A DNA stretch of 35,924 nt from contig JAJCXO010000084.1 in NCBI GenBank assembly GCA_029263395.1, forward strand, positions 1 to 35,924, in the 5' to 3' direction. Under the pieces are notes generated by a model. That model had not been told where the DNA came from and did not search any database. It saw nothing but the letters and a program-made list of their open reading frames with translations. This document shows, piece by piece, positions 16,108-23,174 of this stretch (within the stretch, counting starts at the first letter, position 1; every line of letters begins with the position of its first letter). The stretch is from Acidobacteriota bacterium (GTDB taxonomy: Bacteria > Acidobacteriota > Thermoanaerobaculia > Multivoradales > J023). Both the position numbers and the translations under genes were made by a program.

Positions 16108-18492
16108 ATGCGTTCGAATCGTCTGTTGCGCCGTCCCGTGTCGATGCAGTGTCCCGTGTCGATACAGCGTCTCCTGTCGATGTTCTGTCTGTTGTCGGCC
16201 GCTACGGTCTTGCCAAGTTTTGGGTACTTGCCACCGGCACCGTCTGCCGATCTGGCGGCCAAAGAAATGTCCATAGCCGGTCTCGAGCCTGATCCGGTGC
16301 AGTTGCGCCTAGCGGACTTGGCTCCTGGCCGAGTTGCGAGTCAACGTCAGCTGCTGCAAGTGCTCGATGCTGCTCTAGACAGCGCTCGCTTCGATGCTGA
16401 AGGTGGACGCGTGGTGGCCTTGTGGCTTCAGGAGCCGGTGTTGCCTGGGCGTGGCAATACGCTCGATTGGCAGCAACTGGGGCAGTCGGTGAAACCTGAG
16501 GGAGCGGAGTTGGAGGCGCTGGTCTGGGATCGCATGCAAGGATTCCTCAGTCAGCACGCGGCCGGTCTGGGGATCGATTTGGACGAGTTGCGCCACTCTG
16601 TAGGCGTTCATAGCCAGGCCCAGCTGATTCAAATCCATGCCGCCCGAGAGGTCGACGGTATCCCGGTGCGTGGCGCCGGCTTGACCGCCACGATCAACCA
16701 CGGCAACTTGGTGCTCCTCGGGCTCGATCGCTGGGGCGATGTTGCAGTATCCACCAAGCCGACCCTCGGTGAGAGCCAAGCCTTCGATGCGTTGCTCGAC
16801 TACCTGGGATCCGAGCGTCCTGACGATCTGCGCTCCGCAGCTTCACTAGAGCTTTTACCGGTCGCTTCCGCTGAGGACTCTGAGTTCGGTTATGAGCACC
16901 GATTGGTTTGGATTTTCCCGCTGCATTTCGAAGGTACAATCGGTCACTATAACGGCGCCGTCGATGCCCATACCGGTGAGATCGTGGAGTTTCGCGACAC
17001 ATTGCACGCTCAGGATCCACGCAACGTCCAAGGCGGCGTCTATCCGGTGAGCAACGATGGTATTCCTCCTGATGGCAACGAGGTTGCGGGTTATCCGATG
17101 CCCTTTGTCGACGTCACTCATGGCGGTGGCTCGGCGACTGCGGATGCCGGTGGCAACATCTTCGGCGTGACCGGAACCATGACCACCAGTCTCACCGGAC
17201 CGTTTGTCCAGATCGATGAATTCTGTGGTCCTATCTCGGAGTCGTCTGCCAGTGGTGACCTCGATCTCGGTACCAGTGGTGGTACTGACTGCACAACACC
17301 GCCAGGTTCCTCCTCTCTCGGTAACACCCACGCGGCTCGCACCTGCTTTTATGAGCTCAATCGCATCAAGGAAATGGGCCGTGGACAACTTCCCGCGAAC
17401 ACCTGGTTACAGGCGCAGTTGACCGCGGAGGTCAATATCTCGGTGGTCTGCAACGCTTTCTGGACAGGCAGCGTGGTGCAGTTCTTCCGTGACACGGGGA
17501 CCTGCGCAAACCTCGGCGAATTGGCGGGCGTCATCGATCATGAGTGGGGCCACGGCATGGACGACAACGGGACCAACGGCACGATCTCAAATCCGGCCGA
17601 AGGCATCCCTGATGTCTACGCCAACTTGCGCCTCAACGATTCGTGCCCCGGGCGTGGTGCGTTGGCAACCACCTGTGCCGGCTTCGGTGATCCTTGCATT
17701 CCGAGCTTCGGTTGCACGGCGGCGCGTGACGTCGACTGGATGCGGCGGCAGTCACAACAACCTCATGATGTCGCCTGGGTGAATGCGAATTGTGGCGGTA
17801 GTCCACACTGCCGAGGCACGTTGACCTCGGAGCCGATTTGGGATCTGTTGAAACGTGACCTGCCGGCGCAGTACGGCCTCGACAACAATACCGCGCTCGA
17901 GATTACGACTCGCTTGACTTTCCTGGGTGCCGACAACGTCGCGTCCTGGTTCTCGCTGTCAAACGGGACCGAGGGTGGATGTTCCGCGTCTTCTGGCTAT
18001 CAGCAGTTTCTCGCCGTCGACGACGACAATGGCAATTTGAACGATGGCACGCCGCATATGCAGGCCATTTTTGATGCCTTTGATCGCCACGATGTCGCCT
18101 GCGCGACGCCTACCGTCCAGGATAGTGGTTGTGTCGGGGCTCCGACTCTAGCTCCGGCGGTCATGGCGAGCTCTGCTGCCCAAGGAGCCAGTCTCAGTTG
18201 GACGGCTGTGCCGGGGGCTACGCGGTACAAGGTCTTTCGTACCGACGGTGCACACCAATGCGATTTTGGTAAAGCGATTGTTGGTGAGACGGCCGGTATC
18301 AGCTTCGACGACACCGGCCTTCAGGACGATCGCGAGTACTACTACGTTGTGGCGGGTTTCTTAGGTTCGGATGCCTGCATGGGTCCGACAAGCACTTGTA
18401 CTGCGGTGGTGGCCGGTGACACCGGTTCGATATTCCTCGATGGGTTCGAGGCCGGAGATGTTTCAGGCTGGTCGTCTTCCGTCGGTAGGTAA
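16108..18492 (+). CDS. Secreted zinc metalloprotease with a fibronectin-like C-terminal region
   Basis: This 794-residue exported protease starts with a signal region (RLLSMFCLLSAATVLPSFG) and a propeptide-like domain to about residue 330. The catalytic motif is IDHEWGHGMDD near residue 476 (HExxH), followed by EGIPDVYANLRLND, where the downstream Glu fits the third zinc ligand of gluzincins. The layout resembles the M36/thermolysin-like group with an FTP-type propeptide, although I cannot assign the family firmly. Many Cys residues around 510-570 suggest disulfides. A type III fibronectin-like domain (SLSWTAVPGATRYKVFRTD) precedes the tail IFLDGFEAGDVSGWSS, a motif common at the end of secreted proteins in this group. 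The ATG at 16108 follows an AGAGGA site. The signal region contains an 18-bp tandem repeat. Confidence 0.88.
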   Translation: MRSNRLLRRPVSMQCPVSIQRLLSMFCLLSAATVLPSFGYLPPAPSADLAAKEMSIAGLEPDPVQLRLADLAPGRVASQRQLLQVLDAALDSARFDAEGGRVVALWLQEPVLPGRGNTLDWQQLGQSVKPEGAELEALVWDRMQGFLSQHAAGLGIDLDELRHSVGVHSQAQLIQIHAAREVDGIPVRGAGLTATINHGNLVLLGLDRWGDVAVSTKPTLGESQAFDALLDYLGSERPDDLRSAASLELLPVASAEDSEFGYEHRLVWIFPLHFEGTIGHYNGAVDAHTGEIVEFRDTLHAQDPRNVQGGVYPVSNDGIPPDGNEVAGYPMPFVDVTHGGGSATADAGGNIFGVTGTMTTSLTGPFVQIDEFCGPISESSASGDLDLGTSGGTDCTTPPGSSSLGNTHAARTCFYELNRIKEMGRGQLPANTWLQAQLTAEVNISVVCNAFWTGSVVQFFRDTGTCANLGELAGVIDHEWGHGMDDNGTNGTISNPAEGIPDVYANLRLNDSCPGRGALATTCAGFGDPCIPSFGCTAARDVDWMRRQSQQPHDVAWVNANCGGSPHCRGTLTSEPIWDLLKRDLPAQYGLDNNTALEITTRLTFLGADNVASWFSLSNGTEGGCSASSGYQQFLAVDDDNGNLNDGTPHMQAIFDAFDRHDVACATPTVQDSGCVGAPTLAPAVMASSAAQGASLSWTAVPGATRYKVFRTDGAHQCDFGKAIVGETAGISFDDTGLQDDREYYYVVAGFLGSDACMGPTSTCTAVVAGDTGSIFLDGFEAGDVSGWSSSVGR
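16135..16188. repeat. Three 18-bp tandem units in the metalloprotease signal region
   Basis: Units at 16135, 16153 and 16171 share CCCGTGTCGATGCAGTGT, the third being more divergent. They encode PVSMQC / PVSIQR / LLSMFC at the beginning of the signal peptide and keep the frame. Confidence 0.8.
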
Positions 18493-18519
18493 GTCGTCCA
18501 AAGTTAGCATGGCAGGGAA

Positions 18520-19458
18520 ATGGGGGCTCATCTGCATGGCAGTGATCACCATCATGGTAAACATGGTGGGATTGGTCCTGGTGGGAACAGTCATGGTGGG
18601 CATCCCCATGGTCCAACAGAGGTTCGTCAGCTAGGCTGGGCGTTGGCAATCACTGCCGGCTTCATGCTGGTGGAGGCAGTCGGAGGCGTACTGACCCGCT
18701 CGTTGGCATTGCTTGCTGATGCCGGGCATATGCTGTCCGATACGGGGGCGCTGGCCATCGCCCTGACGGCGTCGCGATGGGCCAATCGACCCCCAGACGC
18801 ACGCCAGACGATGGGGTACCAAAGAGCTGAGGTGTTGGGAGCAGGACTCAATGCCGGTGCGCTCTTAATGCTTGCTGTGTGGATCACGGTGGAAGCCTTC
18901 GGGCGGCTCGGTCAACCATCGGAAGTCCTGGCTGGGCCGATGCTGGTGGTCGCTTTCATCGGTCTGATGGTCAACCTCGGTATTGCCCAGATGTTGAGTG
19001 GGCACGGTCATAGCCTGAATACACGGGCGGCGATGCTGCACGTTCTGGGTGACGCCCTGGGCTCTGTCGGTGCGTTGATCGCCGGTGGACTGATCCTGTG
19101 GCGGGGGTGGACCTGGGCCGATCCTGTAGCTTCAATGTTGATTTCGTTGATCATCTGCATCGGTGCCTGGCGAGTGTTGCGAGAAGTGATTGCGGTCTTG
19201 ATGCAGGCGGCTCCCGAGAATATGGACGTACCTCTTCTCGAACAGGAGATCTTGGCGGTCAACGGGGTCGCTTCTGTGCACGCACTGAACGCTTGGACGT
19301 TGAGGCCGGGAGAAGATGTGATCACGGTTCACATCGTGATCCACGATGGCACGGTCGCGGAACTGGTTTCGGACAGCGTCCGCCAATTGCTTCGCTCTAC
19401 ATGTCCTGGGGCCCATGTGACGGTTCAGCCTGAAGTGCTGGACGCGACCTGTTGCTGA
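18520..19458 (+). CDS. Cation diffusion facilitator metal exporter, CzcD/ZitB type
   Basis: This 312-residue inner-membrane antiporter is predicted to export zinc or a similar divalent metal. The first 35 residues are His/Gly-rich (HGSDHHHGKHGG and SHGGHPHG), a likely metal-binding tail. Six membrane segments follow. The transport-site residues are present as HMLSD in TM2 and HVLGD in TM5, the HD-HD arrangement usual for zinc transporters. A cytoplasmic C-terminal domain (EQEILAVNGVASVHALNAWTL) completes the family plan. A third His pair (GHGHS) lies in the TM4-5 loop. The ATG at 18520 follows AGGGAA. The gene starts 27 bp after the metalloprotease stop and converges on the small membrane protein with almost no gap. 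No metal-responsive regulator sits beside it. Confidence 0.94.
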   Translation: MGAHLHGSDHHHGKHGGIGPGGNSHGGHPHGPTEVRQLGWALAITAGFMLVEAVGGVLTRSLALLADAGHMLSDTGALAIALTASRWANRPPDARQTMGYQRAEVLGAGLNAGALLMLAVWITVEAFGRLGQPSEVLAGPMLVVAFIGLMVNLGIAQMLSGHGHSLNTRAAMLHVLGDALGSVGALIAGGLILWRGWTWADPVASMLISLIICIGAWRVLREVIAVLMQAAPENMDVPLLEQEILAVNGVASVHALNAWTLRPGEDVITVHIVIHDGTVAELVSDSVRQLLRSTCPGAHVTVQPEVLDATCC

Positions 19459-19459
19459 C

Positions 19460-19795
19460 TCAGCTATCGGAGCTAAGCCACCGATGCACTCGGCGCCTAA
19501 CCCGGAGCACAATACGCCAGGCAGTTGGCCACGGGCGGAGTAAATAACGCAGGCTGGAGAGCATTGTCTGGCTGACCAGAGAAAGTGCAGCGGCACCCGC
19601 GGCAAGGGTCATGACACCTTGGAGGCCGGGGAGCACCAAGCCAACCAGACCGACCGCAATCAGGACCCATCCAAGGATCAACAGCAAGATTTTCGTTGTT
19701 GATGACAGGTGTGGGAGGTTAGGAAACTTCTGAGGCTGCCAGCCTACCTGGAGAGATGGTGCCTTCGAGCGGTTTCTAGGTCGGTTCGAACTCAT
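19460..19795 (-). CDS. Small membrane protein, PGPGW-like
   Basis: This 111-residue protein has a basic, Pro-rich start, then two hydrophobic stretches, ILLLILGWVLIAVGLVGLVLPG and VMTLAAGAAALSLV, and a strongly basic C-terminus. The glycine-rich GWxLIxxGLxGLxLPG pattern resembles the PGPGW / DUF454 families of small inner-membrane proteins, whose function is unknown. The start is ATG at 19795. It converges on the metal exporter with one base between the two stops. Its promoter region would overlap the region upstream of the HTH gene on the other strand. Confidence 0.65.
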   Translation of the reverse strand: MSSNRPRNRSKAPSLQVGWQPQKFPNLPHLSSTTKILLLILGWVLIAVGLVGLVLPGLQGVMTLAAGAAALSLVSQTMLSSLRYLLRPWPTAWRIVLRVRRRVHRWLSSDS

Positions 19796-19944
19796 GTTGG
19801 GTCCATTGGCTAGCGGATTCGGACCCCGCCAGGCTTACTGCGTTAACTGCCGCGGCGCAGATAGTACAACTGTCAGCTCCTGGCCGTCGCCCCTTAGCCT
19901 CTCGGCCGAACACGCGGTCAAGCGAACCACGCTGGATCTCAGAC

Positions 19945-19979
19945 TGTACAATAAGCCTCTTGTCTCTATAATAGAGAGG
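19945..19979 (+). promoter_or_regulatory. Candidate promoter with palindrome overlapping the -10 box
   Basis: TATAAT at 19967-19972 matches a sigma-70 -10 box exactly; a weak -35 (TGTACA) lies at 19945-19950. The -10 box is inside the dyad TCTCTATAATAGAGA. Transcription from here would begin at about 19979, next to the ATG at 19980, and give a leaderless or nearly leaderless message. The dyad could be an operator. Confidence 0.35.
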
Positions 19980-20456
19980 ATGTCTTTTTATTGGGATATA
20001 GATAGCCTTTTGGAAGAGATTCGTGTCTTGGTTGAGGCATCCGAGTTTAGTCAACGTCGAGTCGAGGAACAGGCTGGTCTTTCGTGCGGCTATCTCTCAC
20101 GGCTACTATCGGGAAGTCGGGAGCTCAAGATCTGGCAGATGTTGGCGGTCCTCGGTGTGTTGGATTGTCACCCTGTTGATTTCTTCGAGCGGACAACCCC
20201 TTTGCTCAATTCTGCATCTGCGCAACCTCGGTTTTTGGATTTTCGATCCCCTGACGAGACGAGCTGCACGCTAGCAGTGTGCACCGGCGAGCAGCATCGA
20301 CGCGACAGGGAGATTGACCAGGCCACAAAACGGTTACGGCGTCGCGGGATCGAATCTTTAGGTGCGTTACGTCTCCGTCTTGCGCGGTGTGAACAAGCGG
20401 TCGCGGAGCTCGAGGGGTCAGGTACACCTGTTTCTGTAAGCCTGATCAGGGGCTGA
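19980..20456 (+). CDS. Small HTH (XRE-like) transcriptional regulator, paralogue 1
   Basis: This 158-residue protein has a Cro/C1-type helix-turn-helix at about 20-70 (SQRRVEEQAGLSCGYLSRLL, then SGSRELKIWQMLAVL). A C-terminal region with the motif GIESLxxLxxRLxxCE is also present in the second regulator (22523-22945). Both parts align between the two, so they are paralogues. The start is ATG at 19980, with AGAGG four bases before it; the frame is open to 19794 but that part looks non-coding. The gene is followed after 12 bp by the TPR gene on the same strand, a probable operon. In other bacteria HTH plus TPR pairs often respond to ligands or peptides; whether this one does is unknown. Confidence 0.8.
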   Translation: MSFYWDIDSLLEEIRVLVEASEFSQRRVEEQAGLSCGYLSRLLSGSRELKIWQMLAVLGVLDCHPVDFFERTTPLLNSASAQPRFLDFRSPDETSCTLAVCTGEQHRRDREIDQATKRLRRRGIESLGALRLRLARCEQAVAELEGSGTPVSVSLIRG

Positions 20457-20468
20457 GGTTGGGACCTG

Positions 20469-21482
20469 ATGAAGCGTCTCTGTCGATATCTGCTCCGAAA
20501 AGCGGATGAGCTCCGTAATCGGGATCCGCAGCGCGCCGTGTCGGTTGCCGAGACGGCGCGAGATCTCGCCGCAAGGATCGATGGCGATTGCTGTAGCCAT
20601 CTCGAGTGGACCGCGCTGCAGGCTGAGTCCTGGGCAGTCTTGGGTAGTGCTTATCGTGGTATCGCGGATCTTCGGCGAGCCGAAGGTGCGCTCAATGTCG
20701 CCGTCAGGTTCTTGCAGACCGGAGAGTCGGCACCAGGTATCGATCCGCTTGCTCAACCACGTTTGGCGCAGCGGGCGTCATATCTACGGTGTGATCAAGG
20801 TCGATTCGAAGAGGCTCTAGAACTGAACGAAGAAGCCATGCTGTCGTATCGTGAAGTTGCAGCCTTTCAAGAACTCGCGGGCAGTTTGGTAGACCGATCA
20901 CTGATTCTCGGGCGGCATGGGAGAGCGGAGCAAGCCGTAGAGTGTTTGATTAGAGCGCTGTATCTATTGGATCCATCGGTGAATCCGCGTTCCTATCTGG
21001 CAGCAATCCACAATATGACGCTTTATCTTTGTGAGAGAGCACAAACTCGCGAAGACCTTCAGGAAGCTTGTCGATGGGCCGGATTGACGGCTCGTCAGCA
21101 TGCCAGGTTTCCAGAAGATGTCCATCAGTTGAAGCTTCGACTGCTGGAAGGGACGATCGCGATCCGACTAGGTTTGATCGATGAAGGCTTGTGCAAGCTG
21201 TGGCAGGCCTACGATGGTTTTGAGAGGTTGGGCTCTGCCCACAACCAGACCGTCGTTTTACTCCAGTTGGCGCAGGTAGCTATGGCTCAGGGTGAAACGA
21301 GAGATGTCAAACGTATCGCAGGTCGGATGTTGCCGATTTTTCGAAAGCTCAATGTGGATCGTGAAACAAGCGCCACGCTGATGCTGTTTTACAAAGCAGC
21401 ACAAGCGGAAGCTGCGACCCAGGAATTGCTGCAACAAGCCCTGGGCCGAGTGGGAGAAAGGCACGGCATGATGCAAATCTAG
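20469..21482 (+). CDS. TPR-repeat protein, partner of the HTH regulator
   Basis: This 337-residue cytoplasmic protein is almost entirely helical and shows tetratricopeptide-like repeats, for example AESWAVLGSAYRGIADLRRAEGAL, CDQGRFEEALELNEEAM and GRAEQAVECLIRALYLLDP. It ends with MLPIFRKLNVDRETSATLMLF, which I recognise as the typical end of a large regulator family in Acidobacteriota. There the TPR part is usually joined to an N-terminal zinc-finger/anti-sigma-like domain. That N-terminal part is missing here and the protein starts at the ADELRNRDPQRAVSVAETA segment. The ATG at 20469 lies 12 bp after the HTH gene. It probably passes a signal or ligand state to that regulator; no enzyme domain is seen. 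Confidence 0.75.
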   Translation: MKRLCRYLLRKADELRNRDPQRAVSVAETARDLAARIDGDCCSHLEWTALQAESWAVLGSAYRGIADLRRAEGALNVAVRFLQTGESAPGIDPLAQPRLAQRASYLRCDQGRFEEALELNEEAMLSYREVAAFQELAGSLVDRSLILGRHGRAEQAVECLIRALYLLDPSVNPRSYLAAIHNMTLYLCERAQTREDLQEACRWAGLTARQHARFPEDVHQLKLRLLEGTIAIRLGLIDEGLCKLWQAYDGFERLGSAHNQTVVLLQLAQVAMAQGETRDVKRIAGRMLPIFRKLNVDRETSATLMLFYKAAQAEAATQELLQQALGRVGERHGMMQI

Positions 21483-21784
21483 CCAAGTATCATGAGTTCG
21501 AGCCACGATGCTAAGCAAGCCAGTGTTCGGGTCAGTGATTCGAGTGCCAGTCGTTTATCCGTTGGGTTCTATCTCTGGTCCCATGAATTCGATGACATCA
21601 GGTCGACCTACGCTGTCGATCGCTGCGAAGAGTTTGTACATTGGCTCCCTCCTTTCGGGAGATTCTTGGGAGCGAGCTGGATTGCCCAAACACTCCCCTG
21701 AGAAGGTGAACCTACCTGTCGATCCTCAAAGATAGGTCATTGTGTTGGGATACGCAGAAAGTGTGACTCTTGTCAGCAAGGTCC

Positions 21785-21813
21785 TTGACTATCCAGAAAT
21801 AGCTCTTTAAAAT
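21785..21813 (+). promoter_or_regulatory. Sigma-70-type promoter candidate
   Basis: TTGACT (21785-21790) and TAAAAT (21808-21813) are separated by 17 bp, the ideal spacing, in an AT-rich stretch of otherwise GC-rich sequence. It points toward the gene starting at 21963, leaving a leader of about 140 bases. Confidence 0.5.
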
Positions 21814-21930
21814 GCGAAAATCTCGCTTCTGGGTAGCTTGGGTTTCTCGGAGACTTGCCAAGAATCCGAGACCGCCAGGAGCTGTGACGGGAGCACTGCA
21901 CCGATTGGTAAGATCACTCGGAGGACTATT

Positions 21931-21962
21931 TGATCGGAGGACCACTTGATCGGAGGACCACT
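21931..21962 (+). repeat. Two exact 16-bp tandem units carrying the ribosome binding site
   Basis: TGATCGGAGGACCACT occurs twice in a row (21931-21946, 21947-21962), with a diverged copy just upstream (CACTCGGAGGACTATT). Each contains GGAGG; the second is 6 bases before GTG at 21963. Duplicating the ribosome site could change expression of the downstream gene. Confidence 0.85.
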
Positions 21963-22511
21963 GTGAAAGGTATGGATCTCAGCATCGACGCATCTTTTGT
22001 TTCGCGTCTGTTCCTGGGAGCTCTGTCGGAGCACGAACAACGCATGGTCGCCGTCGAGTTGTTGCGGAGCAACACCGACTTTCGTGCTGCTGTGTACTCG
22101 ATTGTCGAGACGTTCGAGATGTTCGATGGCGATTTGATAGCCGAGTATTCAGACGCACTATCGCGATCACCGCCCAATATCGAAGATCGGAGGAAACAGC
22201 TGCTAGAACGTTCTTATGTCCGGGCCGGAGATTTGGGTGGCTTGATTTACGATCTTACGATGATCGATGCACTTTCCCTGGGTGAGGTCACGCGCAAGTT
22301 GTATTCCTGGAGCATGTCTGAGTTCCTGCTACAACGCGGTTGCGAGCAGGAAGATAATACTTTCAAGGCCAAGACCGATCTTTCCCTTGCGTTGATGGTC
22401 ATCGATGTGGTCGAACTGTTGGGAGCGGCTGGGCATTCGCCGAGTTTTCCCAATGTGGTCACCAATGTTCGAAGGCGCATCCAGCAAGCTATTAGACAGC
22501 AAGAACTGTAG
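21963..22511 (+). CDS. Protein resembling a zinc-finger/anti-sigma-like N-terminal domain without zinc ligands
   Basis: This protein of about 182 residues starts V-K-G-M-D-L-S-I-D-A. Its beginning, LFLGALSEHEQRMVAVELLRSNTDFRAAV, follows the pattern of acidobacterial proteins in which a zf-HC2-like stretch (HLLxxCPxC) precedes a TPR region. The His and both Cys positions are Glu, Asn/Thr and Phe here, so zinc is unlikely to bind. The later segment VTRKLYSWSMSEFLLQRG matches the linker before the TPR part in that family, and the protein stops there. I therefore read it as the detached N-terminal half. GTG at 21963 fits the GGAGG six bases upstream; ATG at 21972 is possible. It is followed after 11 bp by HTH paralogue 2. 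Confidence 0.65.
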   Translation: MKGMDLSIDASFVSRLFLGALSEHEQRMVAVELLRSNTDFRAAVYSIVETFEMFDGDLIAEYSDALSRSPPNIEDRRKQLLERSYVRAGDLGGLIYDLTMIDALSLGEVTRKLYSWSMSEFLLQRGCEQEDNTFKAKTDLSLALMVIDVVELLGAAGHSPSFPNVVTNVRRRIQQAIRQQEL

Positions 22512-22522
22512 GCTGATGCCGG

Positions 22523-22945
22523 GTGGATCCAAAACGAGAAACCCAGCGTCTTTTGAAATGGCTTCGTTTCCTGATCCAGATCTCTGAGCGGTCGCAGCAA
22601 GAGATCGAGCACCAATCGAGTTTCTCTCGCGGATATCTGTCACAGATTCTGAATGGCCGGGTAGAGCTCAAGCTCCAGCATGTTCTGAGAATACTCGAGA
22701 CCATTGACGTGTCACCTGCGGAGCTATTCTTTCAAGCGTTCCCGCGAAGGAAGAGTCGGGTCCCAGAAGTGTTGGAAGGCTTCAGGCAACACTCCCATGG
22801 ATTCGAGAGAGAGCTGACCTGGGATCTTGCTCGACTTTACGGTTACGGAATTGAGTCCTTGGAAGATCTCGAGGTGCGGCTCGAGAAGTGCGAAGATGTA
22901 TTGGCTGGTTTGACACCACGGGAAGTGTCGGATCGAAAAAGCTAG
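22523..22945 (+). CDS. Small HTH (XRE-like) transcriptional regulator, paralogue 2
   Basis: This 140-residue protein has a helix-turn-helix at about 25-70 (SQQEIEHQSSFSRGYLSQIL, then NGRVELKLQHVLRIL). It shares with the regulator at 19980-20456 both the HTH (GYLSxxLxGxxELK) and the C-terminal GIESLxxLxxRLxxCE motif. The probable start is GTG at 22523, 11 bp after the upstream stop; no ATG fits in that region. It pairs with the gene at 21963-22511 as paralogue 1 pairs with the TPR gene, but with the order reversed. The region between them and the downstream transglutaminase gene carries a large stem-loop. DNA target unknown. Confidence 0.78.
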   Translation: MDPKRETQRLLKWLRFLIQISERSQQEIEHQSSFSRGYLSQILNGRVELKLQHVLRILETIDVSPAELFFQAFPRRKSRVPEVLEGFRQHSHGFERELTWDLARLYGYGIESLEDLEVRLEKCEDVLAGLTPREVSDRKS

Positions 22946-22981
22946 AAACCGGAACCAGCCCGCGATAGAGTAATATTGAAG

Positions 22982-23067
22982 TCGGCTTGGCGAGCCGGGG
23001 GTAGCACCGAGTGACTGGTGTTGTTGAATTAGCCCCAACCCCGATTCTCCCGTGCTCGCCGAGCCGA
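22982..23067. other. Long inverted repeat (about 86 bp) after the HTH gene
   Basis: TCGGCTTGGCGAGC (22982-22995) pairs with GCTCGCCGAGCCGA (23054-23067), 13 of 14 positions. Inside, GGGG pairs with CCCC, and CACC with GGTG near the tip, so a long structured RNA can form. The flank GATTTGTTTAACTT has short T runs but not a classic terminator tail. Alternatives are a terminator, an mRNA leader element for the downstream gene at 23175, or a small RNA. Confidence 0.6.
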
Positions 23068-23174
23068 TTTGTTTAACTTGGCAGGGCGATGTCCAACATT
23101 CACCCCGTGGTTGGTAGACACGGGCTCGCTCCCGGTCGTTAAATGGGCAGGCGATCGACAACGGGAGCATACGA

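Larger units (their letters stand above)
21483..21962. other. 480-bp intergenic region between the TPR gene and the zinc-finger-like gene
   Basis: No convincing gene is visible. A 69-codon frame starts at 21492 without a ribosome site. A stem CTCCC...GGGAG at about 21645-21663 lacks a T tract, so it is a poor terminator. A good promoter candidate lies at 21785-21813 and a tandem Shine-Dalgarno duplication at 21931-21962. A 5' leader of about 140 bases would result. Confidence 0.6.

Noticed and set aside
21492-21701. 69-codon frame right after the TPR gene, considered as a signalling peptide
   Set aside because: No ribosome site, signal peptide or recognisable pattern.
22982-23067. Simple rho-independent terminator
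   Set aside because: The stem is long and nested and there is no clear run of T after it, so it is reported as a structured element without a firm role.
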